64,000 nt of DNA from contig JBBJOI010000012.1 in assembly GCA_037721555.1 (NCBI GenBank), forward strand, positions 1 to 64,000. Reading direction: 5' to 3'. Every line of letters starts with the position of its first letter. The first letter of the stretch is position 1. The notes under the pieces are model-generated. The model was given only the letters and a program-made list of their open reading frames with translations. It was not told the origin of the DNA and ran no database searches. Made by a program: the position numbers and the translations under genes. The stretch comes from Gaiellasilicea sp037721555. GTDB lineage: Bacteria; Actinomycetota; Thermoleophilia; Gaiellales; Gaiellaceae. Below are positions 35,783 through 45,600 of the stretch, piece by piece.

Positions 35783-36982
35783 TCAGGCCGACGCCGCCCG
35801 AACCGCCTCGGTCGCCTTCGCGATCTCCTCGACGACCTCGGCGATGTCGCGGTTCGCGTTGAAGACGCGCAGCTGGCGGTCGGCGCCGTTGCCGCGGGAG
35901 AGGATCTCCGCGATCCCTTCGAGCTCGCGGTCGGAGCCCAGCTCGCGCGCGTGCGGCTCGATCTCCTTCAGCGTCCGCCGGATCAGCTGCGCTACCGGGA
36001 CGCGGTTGCGCCTGCCGGTAACGAGGTCCATCACGGGCGCCTCTAGACCGTATCGAGCCGCGAGCCACTTGTTCTCGGTCGTAAGGATGCGGTGGAAGGA
36101 CGGGATCTTCTCGCCGCGGTCGAACTGCTCCGACAGCAGCTTGACGAGCCCCTGGCAGTAGGCGGCGAGCGCCGTCGCGTCCTCCACCCGCGTCACCGCG
36201 TCGCAGATCCGGATCTCGACGGTGCCGAGTCGCGGGTGCAGGCGGATGTCCCACCAGATGTGCGTGTAGTCGGCGATGCAGCCGGTGCGCTCGAGTTGCC
36301 CGACGACCTCCGCGTAATCAGCGTAGTCGCGGAAGCGGGGTGGTGGGCCCGAGCGCGGGAACGCGGCGAACACCATCTGCCGCGAGGACGAAAGGCCCGT
36401 CGGCTCGCCGCGCCAGAAGGGCGAGCTGGCGGAGAGTGCGAGTAACGGGCCGAGCTGGGGTAGGAGGCCGTTCACGACCTGGATCGCCTTCTCGGGGTCG
36501 TCGACCGCAACGTGCACGTGCATCCCGAAGATCAGCTCCCGCCGTGCGATGTATTGGAGCTGGTCGACGAGGTTGCGGTAGCGGTCTTTGGCCGTGATCC
36601 GCTGCCGCTCGAACAGCGAGAACGGATGGGTGCCGGCCGAGCCCACACGCATTCCCTTTTCTCGGCCGATCTGGGTGACGTACGTGCGCAGCTTCACGAG
36701 CTCGCGCGCAACGTCACCTGCGTTCCGGCAGACGGGCGTCGCGATCTCGAGCACCGACTGCATCAGCTCGGCGTTGATGCGCGGCTCGAGCTCGTGGCCG
36801 CTGATCGCCCCGAGCACGGTGTCGATGTGCTGGACGAGGTCGAACGTCTCGCCGTCGAGGAGCATGTACTCCTCCTCGACCCCGAGTGTGTACGGGTCGG
36901 ACTGCCCGAACTTGTGGTCGAGGACGCTGCCTCCGTGCAGAGCGCCCTTGCCGGTGATCGATCCCGGGTAGATCTGCTTCAC
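35783..36982 (-). CDS. Carboxylate-amine ligase, YbdK / glutamate-cysteine ligase 2 family
   Basis: About 399 residues. LGVEEEYMLLD at the start and later GMHVHVAVDD, the HIWWDIRLHPRLGTVEIRICD segment and a C-terminal TENKWLAARYGL are GCS2/YbdK hallmarks. YbdK-type enzymes join glutamate to an amine; true glutamate-cysteine ligase activity is weak in E. coli YbdK, so substrate is open. GTG 36982 lies within the last bases of the VUT gene, so it is coupled to it. Confidence 0.85.
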   Translation of the reverse strand: MKQIYPGSITGKGALHGGSVLDHKFGQSDPYTLGVEEEYMLLDGETFDLVQHIDTVLGAISGHELEPRINAELMQSVLEIATPVCRNAGDVARELVKLRTYVTQIGREKGMRVGSAGTHPFSLFERQRITAKDRYRNLVDQLQYIARRELIFGMHVHVAVDDPEKAIQVVNGLLPQLGPLLALSASSPFWRGEPTGLSSSRQMVFAAFPRSGPPPRFRDYADYAEVVGQLERTGCIADYTHIWWDIRLHPRLGTVEIRICDAVTRVEDATALAAYCQGLVKLLSEQFDRGEKIPSFHRILTTENKWLAARYGLEAPVMDLVTGRRNRVPVAQLIRRTLKEIEPHARELGSDRELEGIAEILSRGNGADRQLRVFNANRDIAEVVEEIAKATEAVRAASA

Positions 36983-37581
36983 GTCGCGGCGACCGGGAGG
37001 GGGCGATCGAGGGCACGCCGAAGCGCGAGCACGAGCGGGATCCCGAGGACGACGGTGGCGGCCAGCTTCGCCTCGATCTGGCCCCAGAAGAACTCGAGCG
37101 AGCCGAAGGCGACCAGGAGAAAGACAAGGGTGTCGAGCGGTGCGCTCACCGCGTTCGTCACGAGCACGCGCAGCGGGTCGGCGACGAGGTCGCGTAGGCG
37201 AGCCCCGAAGGCGTTGTCGATCGTTTCGGAGACGGCGAACGCAGCGAGACTCCCGGCGACGATCCGCCAGGTGTCGGCGAGCTCGCCGAACCCCTGTCCC
37301 GGAAAGGCCGGACTCCAGGCATCGACGACCGCGATCCACCCCGCGAGCAGGGCGGAGGCGGCGAAACCGGCCCCGATCATCACCTGCGCGTTGATCCAGC
37401 CCTCCCGTCGGGTGGGCGCCGTTCGGTGCGCGACCTCGATCAGGGCGAGCGAAATGCCGATCAGAACGGCGCCCCCGGGTGCCGCGTCACCGGTCCACGG
37501 CAGCTCGACGATCTTCTGCGCGCCGATCTGCGCGGAGCAGACGACGCCGACGTAGATGCCTGTGAGGATGGCAAGGCGCAT
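36979..37581 (-). CDS. VUT family (DUF165) transporter, queuosine-precursor transporter-like
   Basis: 200 residues with about six hydrophobic segments. SETIDNAFGARLRDL and AVSAPLDTLVFLLVAFG match YhhQ/VUT proteins, some of which import 7-deazapurine precursors of queuosine. The family also has other suggested substrates. The ATG overlaps the RidA stop (TGATG). Confidence 0.75.
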   Translation of the reverse strand: MRLAILTGIYVGVVCSAQIGAQKIVELPWTGDAAPGGAVLIGISLALIEVAHRTAPTRREGWINAQVMIGAGFAASALLAGWIAVVDAWSPAFPGQGFGELADTWRIVAGSLAAFAVSETIDNAFGARLRDLVADPLRVLVTNAVSAPLDTLVFLLVAFGSLEFFWGQIEAKLAATVVLGIPLVLALRRALDRPLPVAAT

Positions 37582-37961
37582 CAGGGGAGGACGGCGTCCG
37601 CCTCGATCTCGATCCGCCAGCGAGGGTCGAGCAGGGCTTTGACGACGATCGCGGTCGAGGCGGGCCGGATCTCCGAGAAGATCTCGCCGTGGGCGCGGGC
37701 GACCCCGTCGTAGTCACCGGCGTCGATGAGATAGAGGCGCGTCCGCACGACGTCCTCGAAGCTCGACCCTGCCTGCTCGAGCGCGCCTCCGATGATCTCG
37801 AGGCAGAGCCTCGTCTGCCCGTAGGCGTCGGCGGGCGGCTCGCCCTCACGTGGAATGGGCGCGGTTCCGGCCACGCGCACCTCGCGGCCGACCACCACGG
37901 CGCGCGAATACCCGACGACCTGCTCGTGCGGCGAGTAGCCGGAGATGCGGCGGCGCTCCAC
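37581..37961 (-). CDS. RidA / YjgF family protein
   Basis: 126 residues, the normal size. RidA enzymes hydrolyse reactive enamines and imines from PLP enzymes. The segment VRTRLYLIDAGDY with the arginine near residue 95 corresponds to the Arg that binds the carboxylate in RidA, and ALLDPRWRIEIEADAV is the C-terminal strand. First gene of the RidA-VUT-ligase unit; its ATG diverges from the serine hydrolase start by 19 bases. Confidence 0.88.
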   Translation of the reverse strand: MERRRISGYSPHEQVVGYSRAVVVGREVRVAGTAPIPREGEPPADAYGQTRLCLEIIGGALEQAGSSFEDVVRTRLYLIDAGDYDGVARAHGEIFSEIRPASTAIVVKALLDPRWRIEIEADAVLP

Positions 37962-37980
37962 GCGACTAGTATCGCCGCCG

Positions 37981-38814
37981 GTGGACGCTCTGCGTCAGAT
38001 CGGTGGCTGGCCGGCGGAGCACAAGGCAGCGGGCGTCGCGACCGCCGAAAGAGTGCTGGCGACGGCGGGCCAGGCCGATCGCGTCTTCGCGTGGGCGTCG
38101 GTGAGCAAGCTCCTCGTCGGCTACGCAACCCTCGTCGCCGCCGAGGAGGGAACGCTGTCGTTGGACGATCCGGCCGGGCCGGAGGGGTCGACGATTCGCC
38201 ACCTCCTTGCGCACGCTTCCGGCCTCGGCCCCGACGGGGAGCTCCTCTCCGCGCCGGGACGGACGCGGATCTACTCGAACAACGGCATCAACGTCCTCGC
38301 CCGGGAGCTCGGCGCGAGCGCCGAGATGGCCTTCTCGGACTATCTCGTCGAGGCCGTCCTGCTCCCGCTCGACCTGGGCGCCGAGCTGCACGGCTATCCG
38401 GCCGGTGGCGTGATCGGCTCGCTGAACGACCTGCTCCGCTTCGGCCGTGAGCTGCTCTCCCCGACGCTCGTCGCCCGCGAGACGCTGGACCGAGCGACGA
38501 GCGTCCAGTTCCCCGGCCTCAAGGGCGTCCTCCCGGGGTACGGGCGCCAGGATCCGAATGACTGGGGGATCGGGTTCGAGCTGAAGAGCGCGAAGTCGCC
38601 CCACTGGACGGGCAGCCGCAACTCACCGGGCACGTTCGGCCATTTTGGCTCGAAACCCGGCTCGGCCACCTTCCTCTGGGTGGACCGTGAGGCGGAGCTC
38701 GCGTGCGCCGCCCTCTCAGACGTCGATTTCGGAGACTGGGCGCGGGAAGCGTGGCCAATGCTCTCCGACGCGGTGCTCGCGGAGGCGGATCAGCCGCCGA
38801 CCGGCGTGGTCTAG
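37981..38814 (+). CDS. Beta-lactamase / class C penicillin-binding-like serine hydrolase
   Basis: 277 residues. SVSK (Ser40 to Lys43) is the SxxK nucleophile motif, YSNNG supplies the Tyr of the second motif, and HFGSKPG near the end is the third. No signal peptide is visible, so it is probably a cytosolic esterase or peptidase of the beta-lactamase-fold family, not a resistance enzyme. GTG start. Confidence 0.85.
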   Translation: MDALRQIGGWPAEHKAAGVATAERVLATAGQADRVFAWASVSKLLVGYATLVAAEEGTLSLDDPAGPEGSTIRHLLAHASGLGPDGELLSAPGRTRIYSNNGINVLARELGASAEMAFSDYLVEAVLLPLDLGAELHGYPAGGVIGSLNDLLRFGRELLSPTLVARETLDRATSVQFPGLKGVLPGYGRQDPNDWGIGFELKSAKSPHWTGSRNSPGTFGHFGSKPGSATFLWVDREAELACAALSDVDFGDWAREAWPMLSDAVLAEADQPPTGVV

Positions 38815-38817
38815 CCT

Positions 38818-39534
38818 CTAGCCGCGGAAGAACGGCAGCACAGCTTGATTGAACGCCGCCGGTCGCTCGAGGTTCGGTAGGTGGCCGGCACCCTCGATCA
38901 CGACCTTTCGTGCTCCGAGGATCCGGCGCTCCAGGAGCGCGACCATCTCGAGCATGTCGGGCACGTCTCTAGCTCCGATGACCAGCAGCGTGGGCACGGC
39001 CACCTCGCCCAGCCGCTCCCGCGCCGGCGGCTCGGCCCAATCGACGTCGACCTCGTCCTCCACCGGCAGCTGCAGCTCGTAGGTGCGGATGGTCATGTCC
39101 CGGACGAGCACCGCGACCTCGTCGTCGGCGTCGTCGGCGAGCCACATCCGGGCCTGCGCCTCCGCCGCTCCGGCGAGGTCACCCTTCTCGATCGCCGCCT
39201 CCTCCTCGGCGAATCCCGCCCGCGCACCCTCGGCCCAGTCCCAGCCGCCCAGCCCGGGCGCGACGAGGACGAGCCTGGCGACGAGGTCGGGCCGGGACAG
39301 CGCCAGGTCGAGCGCGATCCTGCCGCCGAACGACGCGCCGACGACGGTCGAGCCTGGCGGCGTCCGTTCCGCCACCCAGTCGACGTACGACAGGCCGCCG
39401 GGCACGAGCGGCTCCTCGCCGAAGCCGGGGAGGTCGAACGTGTGGACGCGGTGCTCGGTCGAGAAGCTCTCGAGCTGCGGCTCCCACATCCGCGAGTCGG
39501 CGATGCCTGCGTGGACGAGGACGACGTCGCTCAT
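38818..39534 (-). CDS. Alpha/beta-fold hydrolase
   Basis: 238 residues. VHAGIADSRMW is the oxyanion-loop region, GASFGG holds the nucleophile Ser68, the acid is likely the Asp in GARDVPDM, and GAGHLPNLERP gives the catalytic His. The substrate is not predictable. It starts inside the stop of the cyclic-nucleotide protein (ATGA). Confidence 0.88.
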   Translation of the reverse strand: MSDVVLVHAGIADSRMWEPQLESFSTEHRVHTFDLPGFGEEPLVPGGLSYVDWVAERTPPGSTVVGASFGGRIALDLALSRPDLVARLVLVAPGLGGWDWAEGARAGFAEEEAAIEKGDLAGAAEAQARMWLADDADDEVAVLVRDMTIRTYELQLPVEDEVDVDWAEPPARERLGEVAVPTLLVIGARDVPDMLEMVALLERRILGARKVVIEGAGHLPNLERPAAFNQAVLPFFRG

Positions 39535-39902
39535 GCGTCCTCTGCGAAGAGCGGCCGCAGGTGCTCGTCGAACGTCTCCCGGTCGCAGCTCGCGACGACC
39601 GCGGGGGTGATTGCTCGCACCGTCGCCGTTCGCGGGATGTTCATCGCGAGCGCCACCTCGCCGAAGTACTCGCCGGGCCGGAGCACTCGGCGTTCGCCCA
39701 GGCCCTCCTGGGACACATTGAGCATCCCGGCGAGGAGAACGTAGAAGCGCTCACCCGCGTCGCCCTGTGTCACCACCGGCGAGCCGGCCGGAACCTCCTC
39801 CCGAGCCATCTTTCCCGCCAGGCGGTGCAGCTGCTCACCCGGAAGGCCGGACAGGAGGCCGATCCGCGACAGCTCGTGAACCGTGGCGGGAACGTGCCTC
39901 AT
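39531..39902 (-). CDS. Cyclic nucleotide-binding domain protein
   Basis: 123 residues forming a single cNMP-binding beta-roll: VTQGDAGERFYVLLAG, then PGEYFGEVALAMNIPRTATV, which is the phosphate-binding cassette with FGE and the Arg before TATV. There is no DNA-binding or catalytic domain, so it may act as a stand-alone sensor. It overlaps both neighbours by ATGA junctions. Confidence 0.87.
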   Translation of the reverse strand: MRHVPATVHELSRIGLLSGLPGEQLHRLAGKMAREEVPAGSPVVTQGDAGERFYVLLAGMLNVSQEGLGERRVLRPGEYFGEVALAMNIPRTATVRAITPAVVASCDRETFDEHLRPLFAEDA

Positions 39903-40027
39903 TCGTCGTTGTCCCCTTCGGTGCCAGGGGTCTCGGCGTCCGGCTCGAGCGAGCCGCGCATGTCCTCTTCCTCCTCGAGACGCTCGGGCGTCTGCTCGTC
40001 GTGACTTGGACGGGGATCGTCCTGCAT
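39899..40027 (-). CDS. Small acidic protein, unknown function
   Basis: 42 residues, nearly one third Asp or Glu (for example RLEEEEDMRG and a DNDE end), likely disordered. The ATG is at 40027, and the stop overlaps the start of the cyclic-nucleotide protein gene (ATGA), which suggests cotranslation and argues for a real gene. No family recognised. Confidence 0.5.
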   Translation of the reverse strand: MQDDPRPSHDEQTPERLEEEEDMRGSLEPDAETPGTEGDNDE

Positions 40028-40069
40028 CGCGCTCCTCTCGCTGTGGTCGCCCCGCAGTATCGTCGGCCC

Positions 40070-40576
40070 GTGGGCATCCTCGACGGCTGGAGCTTTTGTC
40101 CCCGCTGCGCGTCGCCGCTCACGCGGCGCCTCTCGTCGGTGAACTGCACGTCCTGCGGCTGGGTCGGTTGGTCGAATCCTGTGCCGGGGGCCCAGGCGGT
40201 CGTCGAGCGGGACGGCCGGGTGCTGCTCGGCCGGCGCCGCTCCGATCCCTCCGCCGGGCTCTGGGACCTGCCCGGTGGCTTCGTGGACGAACACGAGCAT
40301 CCGCTCGAGGCGCTCGAGCGAGAGCTTCGAGAGGAGACGGGCCTCGCGATCGAGCCGACGGAGTTCCTCGGCATCTGGATGCAGCCCTACGACGACCGAA
40401 ACGTCCTCTGCCTCACCTGGCTGGCGCACCCCGTGCGCGGCACCGAGCGCGCGGGCGACGACCTGACCGAGCTGCACTGGTTCGGCCGCGACGACCTGCC
40501 GGCGCCGGTCGAGCTTGCATTCTCGACCTTCGTCGAGATTCTGTCACTCTGGCGCGCGCGGGACGAGGACGCGTAG
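40070..40576 (+). CDS. Nudix hydrolase with N-terminal zinc ribbon
   Basis: 168 residues. CPRC and CTSC pairs within the first 35 residues form a zinc ribbon, as in NudC-like and related Nudix proteins. The Nudix box runs from GGFVDEHEHP to RELREETGL with the metal-binding glutamates. Probable nucleoside-diphosphate-X or NADH pyrophosphatase; the exact substrate is open. GTG start. The 3' end overlaps the convergent lipid kinase gene by 33 bases. Confidence 0.88.
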   Translation: MGILDGWSFCPRCASPLTRRLSSVNCTSCGWVGWSNPVPGAQAVVERDGRVLLGRRRSDPSAGLWDLPGGFVDEHEHPLEALERELREETGLAIEPTEFLGIWMQPYDDRNVLCLTWLAHPVRGTERAGDDLTELHWFGRDDLPAPVELAFSTFVEILSLWRARDEDA

Positions 40577-41347
40577 TGCCTGCGGGTCGAGCCGAAACCG
40601 CAGCGGTGTCTCCAGTTGCTCGGGCTCGCCGTCCACGGCGGCACGCAGACGAGGCTGCCCCGAGCCGATCTCCAGCTCGGTGCAGCTGCGCTCCTCCCAC
40701 GTGATTCGCCGGAAGCCGTGCGGGATGTAGAGGTGCAGCAGCCCCTCGTCGAGGCGCTCGCGCTCACCGAGCGAGAGCAGCTCCAGGCTGTAGTGGTTGT
40801 TCCCGACGAGCACGAGGCGTGCCCGCACCCGCTCCCCGTCGATCGTGAACCGCTGCCGGCGGCGCCGGTCCTTCAGCGTCAGCAGGATCGCGCGTAGTCG
40901 CGCGAGCGCGTCACGGCGGCGCCGATGATGCTCGCGGCGGTGCACGAGGAGCGCGTACAGCCCGAGGGAGACGTTGTTGAGAAACAGGCGTTCTCCGACG
41001 CGGCCGACGTCGACACGCCGCTCCTCGCCGACGAAGGCGTCGAGCGCCCGGAGCGGGTCGTCACGGTCGAGCCCGAGGTCGCGTGCGAAGTGATTGCGCG
41101 TTCCGAACGGGATGCAGGCGAACGGGAGGTCTCGTTCGATCGCCACGCCGGCGACTACCGCCAGCGACCCGTCCCCGCCCGCCATCCCGAGGATATCGGC
41201 GTCCGCCTCCCGTGCGAGCGCCTCCAGGTCGTCGCTCTCCTCGAGCACGTGCACGCGGATGCCCCGCCGCTCCGCCTCTGCGCGGAGCTCGTCCGGGCTC
41301 GGGGACTCGCTCCCGGAGCGCGGGTTCAGGATCAGGAATCCAGTCAT
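40544..41347 (-). CDS. Diacylglycerol kinase-family lipid kinase
   Basis: 267 residues. LNPRSG at the start and GGDGS (57-61) with IPFGTRNHFARDLGL are the ATP-binding and catalytic motifs of the DAGK/sphingosine kinase fold (YegS, DgkB). It probably phosphorylates a lipid; the substrate is not clear. ATG 41347 places the first strand at the N-terminus. Confidence 0.88.
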   Translation of the reverse strand: MTGFLILNPRSGSESPSPDELRAEAERRGIRVHVLEESDDLEALAREADADILGMAGGDGSLAVVAGVAIERDLPFACIPFGTRNHFARDLGLDRDDPLRALDAFVGEERRVDVGRVGERLFLNNVSLGLYALLVHRREHHRRRRDALARLRAILLTLKDRRRRQRFTIDGERVRARLVLVGNNHYSLELLSLGERERLDEGLLHLYIPHGFRRITWEERSCTELEIGSGQPRLRAAVDGEPEQLETPLRFRLDPQALRVLVPRAPE

Positions 41348-41432
41348 GTCGAGGGATGAGATCTGCGCGCCCGCAAGATGGGCCGTTCGGCCCATGTCCC
41401 CACCAGGCCCAGAGCCGATCATCCGGTCTGAA

Positions 41433-41579
41433 ATGAACGATCGCGGCTTCCACTATATCGACGAGGATCTCGGAGAGAGCTGGATCGAGGACTGGGCTGC
41501 AGTCGGTGTTCGTGAGCTCGAGGCACTGCTCGCGAACCACGCCGCCTTCCGCGGCTACCTCGACACGGTTGAGGAGTAG
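41433..41579 (+). CDS. Small hypothetical protein
   Basis: 48 residues with an acidic aromatic N-terminal half (FHYIDEDLGESWIEDW) and a likely C-terminal helix (VRELEALLANHAAF). The ATG at 41433 and GC-rich third positions support coding. No family recognised. Followed by a CAGGGAG/CTCCCCTG stem-loop near 41640, possibly its terminator. Confidence 0.45.
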   Translation: MNDRGFHYIDEDLGESWIEDWAAVGVRELEALLANHAAFRGYLDTVEE

Positions 41580-41695
41580 CGGGCGGGTAGTAGCACGCGA
41601 GGAGTAGCAGTCGAGGAGGGGAGAACGGCTTGGCTTCGTCCAGGGAGTAGCTCCCCTGCGTTTGCCGTTGCTTCCTCCGCGGGTAGTGAGCGAGG

Positions 41696-42217
41696 GTGAA
41701 GCCGGAGTACCTCCTCCGCGGGATGCCTGGCCATCCCGTGCACCCGCCGCTCACGGACGCGACGGTCGGCATCTACACGTTTGCGACCATCGCCGCCGTT
41801 CTCTCTGCGCTCGGAATCGCGGAGGACGCGGCCGCCAAGGGCTGGGCGCTCGCCCTCGTGATCGGGCTCATCGTCTCGGCGGCGACCTCGGCGACGGGCC
41901 TCATCGACTGGCTGCAGATCTCGGGGGGGACGCCCCTGAAGCGGACGGCCACCTCACATCTCTTCGCCATGCTCGCAGCAACCGCCTTTTTCCTGATCGC
42001 CGCGATCGTCGGTTACTCCGACGGGATGGACGGGGTCGTCGGCTCGGGATCCCTGATCCTGACCCTGATCGCCTTCGGCCTGCTCACGCTCGGCGGATGG
42101 CTCGGGGGCGCGATCGTCTTCGTCCACGGCATGCGCGTACTGAATCTCGTCGAGGAACCGACGCACCGTGCGGTGTCGCCGGTTCCCCACGCAGAGAAAG
42201 AGGCTGCCGAGAACTAG
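41696..42217 (+). CDS. DUF2231 family membrane protein
   Basis: 173 residues with four hydrophobic helices and the DUF2231 opening GHPVHPPLTDATVGIYTFA. Related proteins occur with haem or redox genes, but no activity is established. GTG start; no strong ribosome binding site. It converges on thioredoxin. Confidence 0.85.
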   Translation: MKPEYLLRGMPGHPVHPPLTDATVGIYTFATIAAVLSALGIAEDAAAKGWALALVIGLIVSAATSATGLIDWLQISGGTPLKRTATSHLFAMLAATAFFLIAAIVGYSDGMDGVVGSGSLILTLIAFGLLTLGGWLGGAIVFVHGMRVLNLVEEPTHRAVSPVPHAEKEAAEN

Positions 42218-42262
42218 CCGCCGAGAACTAGCCGCCGCCGGGCTTTGCCGACGAGTCGGTGT

Positions 42263-42586
42263 TTACGAGTCGGGGGCGAGGCCGAGTTGGCGCTCGAGGG
42301 AACCCTTGGGTTGAGCGCCCATCGCGGAGGCGGCCGGCTCACCGTCGCGGAAGAGGATCATCGTCGGGATCGATGCGATCCCGTAGCGCTCGGCAAGCGC
42401 GCGTTCCTCGTCGATGTTCACCTTCACGAGCTTCAACTCGCCATTGCGCTCCTCGACGATCTTGTCGAGTACCGGCGCGACGGCGTGGCAGGGGCCGCAC
42501 CATTCCGCCCAGAAGTCGACGATCACGGGCGTCTCGCTCTTCGTGACCTCCTGCTCGAAGGTCGACTCGGTGACTGCGGTTGACAT
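42263..42586 (-). CDS. trxA: Thioredoxin
   Basis: 107 residues, the standard length. WAEWCGPCHAVAPVLDKI has the redox pair Cys30 and Cys33, and ASIPTMILFRDGE the conserved cis-proline. It probably supplies reductant to cytosolic targets such as peroxiredoxins. The ATG at 42586 is 62 bases from the divergent ileS start. Confidence 0.95.
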   Translation of the reverse strand: MSTAVTESTFEQEVTKSETPVIVDFWAEWCGPCHAVAPVLDKIVEERNGELKLVKVNIDEERALAERYGIASIPTMILFRDGEPAASAMGAQPKGSLERQLGLAPDS

Positions 42587-42648
42587 GGAAGTTGGTCCCT
42601 TCGCTGGAGTTGCTGAATCGAGCGGGGGAAAGTACCCGCCCTCCGACA

Positions 42649-45600
42649 ATGAAAACGACAGGGGCAGACGGACTGTTCCCTAGAATCGAGGAGGTCGTGT
42701 TCAAGCCGTTCGAGGACAAGCCCGACCACCCCGCCCTCGAGCTGGAGATCCTGGAGCTCTGGGAGCGGGAGGGCACCTTCGAGCAGCTCCGCAAGCAGAA
42801 CCGCGGTGGCCCGAAGTGGAGCTTCGTCGATGGGCCGGTGACGGCGAACAAGAAGCTCGCGGTGCATACGGCGTGGGGCCGCACGCTGAAGGATGTCTTC
42901 CAGCGGTACAAGGCGTCGCGGGGGTTCGACCAGCGCTACCAGAACGGCTTCGACTGCCAGGGACTTTGGATCGAGGTCGGGGTCGAGCGCTCGCTCGGGC
43001 TCAACTCGAAGCGCGAGATCGAGGAGTACGGCCTCGCCGAGTTCGCACGGCAATGTCGCGAGTTCGTCATCGGCTACTCGGAGGACCTGACGCGGGGCTC
43101 GAAGCGGCTCGGTCAGTGGATGGACTGGGGAAACGACTACTTCACCTTCAGCGACACGAACATCGAGTACGTCTGGCGGTTTCTCAAGCGCGTCCACGAA
43201 CAGGGCTGGCTCTCCCTAGGCCATCGCTCGACGGAGTGGTGCCCACGGTGCGGGACGTCGATCTCGGCGCACGAGCTGCACGGAAGCTATTCCGACCGCG
43301 CCGATCCCTCGCTCTATGTGCGCCTGCCGCTCCTCGAGCGCCCGCAGGAGTCTCTCGTGATCTGGACGACCACACCCTGGACACTCCCCGCGAATGTCGC
43401 GGCGGCGGTGCAGCCGGATGCGTTCTACGGCAGGCGCGAGAACGGCGAGTGGGTCGCGGTCGCGCGCTACCCCGAGGAGGCGTTCGCCGAGCGGCTGCAG
43501 GGCGGCGAGCTGGTGGGCTGGAGGTACCGGGGCCCGTTCGACGAGCTCGAGCCGGGTGCAGGGGTCGAGCACCGGGTGATCCCCTGGGAGCAGGTCTCGT
43601 TGGAGGAGGGAACGGGAATCGTCCACATCGCGCCCGGCGCGGGGCAGGAGGATTTCGAGCTCGGTCGGATTCACGACCTGCCGGTGCTGATGCCCGTGGA
43701 CGAGGCCGGCCGCTTCCTCGATGAGTACGGCTGGCTGCACGGGCTCTCGACCTCCGAGGCGGCCGACCAGATCATCGGCTACCTGGGTGAACGCGGCGTC
43801 CTCCTCGCGGCCGGGCTTCACGAGCATCGGTACCCCCACTGCTGGCGCTGCGACACGCCGCTCATCTGGCGCGTCACCGACGACTGGCTGATCTCCGTCG
43901 ACGAGCTCCGCCCGAGACTCCTGAGCGCCAACGCCGAGGTCGAGTGGACGCCCGCCTACATGGGTAAGCGCATGGACGACTGGCTGCGGAACATGGGTGA
44001 CTGGAACATCTCCCGGCGCCGCTACTACGGGTTGCCGCTGCCCTTCTACCCGTGCGGCTGCGGGCACCTGAACGTCGTCGGCTCGAAAGCGGAGCTGCTC
44101 GAGCGTGCGACGGGGGGTGTCGCGCAGCTGGAGGAGCTGCGCCGGCCCTGGGTCGACGAGGTACCGATCCGGTGCGAGTCGTGCGGGGACGAGGTGCGCC
44201 GCGTCCTCGAGGTGGGGGACGTCTGGCTCGACGCAGGCATCGTTCCGTTCTCGACGCTCGGGTGGCAGAGCCAGGAGTACGTCTCCGAGGGTTATGCGAC
44301 CGGGGCCGCGAAAGGGCTGACGACCGCCGACCTGCCGGATCACGCCTACTGGGAGGAGTGGTTCCCGGCCGACTGGGTGTCGGAGATGCGGGAGCAGATC
44401 AGGCTCTGGTTCTACTCGCAGCACTTCATGTCGGTCGTGCTGACGGGGCAGGCGCCGTACCGGCGCGTGCTCGGGTACGAGAAGATGCTCGACGAGACGG
44501 GGCGCGAGATGCACGGCTCGTGGGGGAACATGATCGAGGCTGAGGATGCCTTCGCTCGCATGGGTGCCGACGTGATGCGCTGGCAGTACTGCGCGCAGCC
44601 GCCGAACCAGAACCTCCTCTTCGGCTTCGGCCCCGGTCACGAGATCAAGCGCAAGCTGCTCACGCTCTGGTACTCGATCGGCGGCTTCTTCATCCCTTAC
44701 GCGAACATCGAGAGCTTCCGGCCCGAGTACAACGCGCCGAGCCAGCCCCGGACGGACCTGCAGCCGCTCGACCGCTGGCTCGTCGAACGTACGGCGCAGC
44801 TAGTCGACGACGCGACCGCAGGGTACGAGGCCTTTCTGACCGTCGATGTCATCCGGGCGTTTGAGGACTTCGTCGACGACGTCTCGAACTGGTACATCCG
44901 CCGGTCTCGGCGCCGCTTCTGGGACGGGGACGCGGCTGCGCTCGAGACGCTCTGGTCTGCGCTCGTGCAGGCGATCCGCGTGATCGCTCCGGTGATGCCT
45001 TTCCTGGCGGAGCACCTCTGGCAGCGCCTGGTGCGCGAGCCGTCCCTGGGCGAGCCGCCGGTGTCCGTCCATCTCGCGGGCTGGCCAGAGGTCGGGGGAG
45101 CCGATCAGGCGCTGCTCGACGAGGTTGCGGAGGTGCGACGGGTCGTCGGTCTAGGGCATGCCGCCCGCGCCGCCTCGCAGCTGAAGCTGCGCCAGCCGCT
45201 CCGCCGCCTTGTGGTGGAAGGTGCCTCGCTGTCGGAGGCACATGCTGATCAGATCAGGGACGAGTTGCGCGTCAAGACGGTCGAGTTCGGGCCGGTCGAC
45301 GCGACGGAGCTCCACGTGAAGCCGCACCTGCCCGCGCTCGGGCCGAAGCTCGGCAAGGCGCTGGGCGCGCTGCGCGCTGCGCTGGCGGCGGGCGAGTTCG
45401 AGGAGCTTCCCGGCGGGAGGTTCCGCGCCGCCGGCCACGAGCTCGGCCCCGATGAGGTTCTCGTGGAGCGCTCCGGCAAGGAAGGCTGGGCTGTCACCTC
45501 CGAGGATGGCGTCACGGTTGCGCTCGACACGCGGCTTGATGACGAGCTCGAGCTCGAGCGCCGGGTCTACGAGCTGATCCACACGCTCAACGGGATGCGG

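Noticed and set aside
37981..38814. Antibiotic-resistance beta-lactamase
   Set aside because: No signal peptide is visible and motifs fit the broad serine-hydrolase family; there is no resistance context.
42587..42648. T-box riboswitch for ileS
   Set aside because: The divergent spacer to trxA is 62 bases, too short for the element, and it lacks a T-box sequence.
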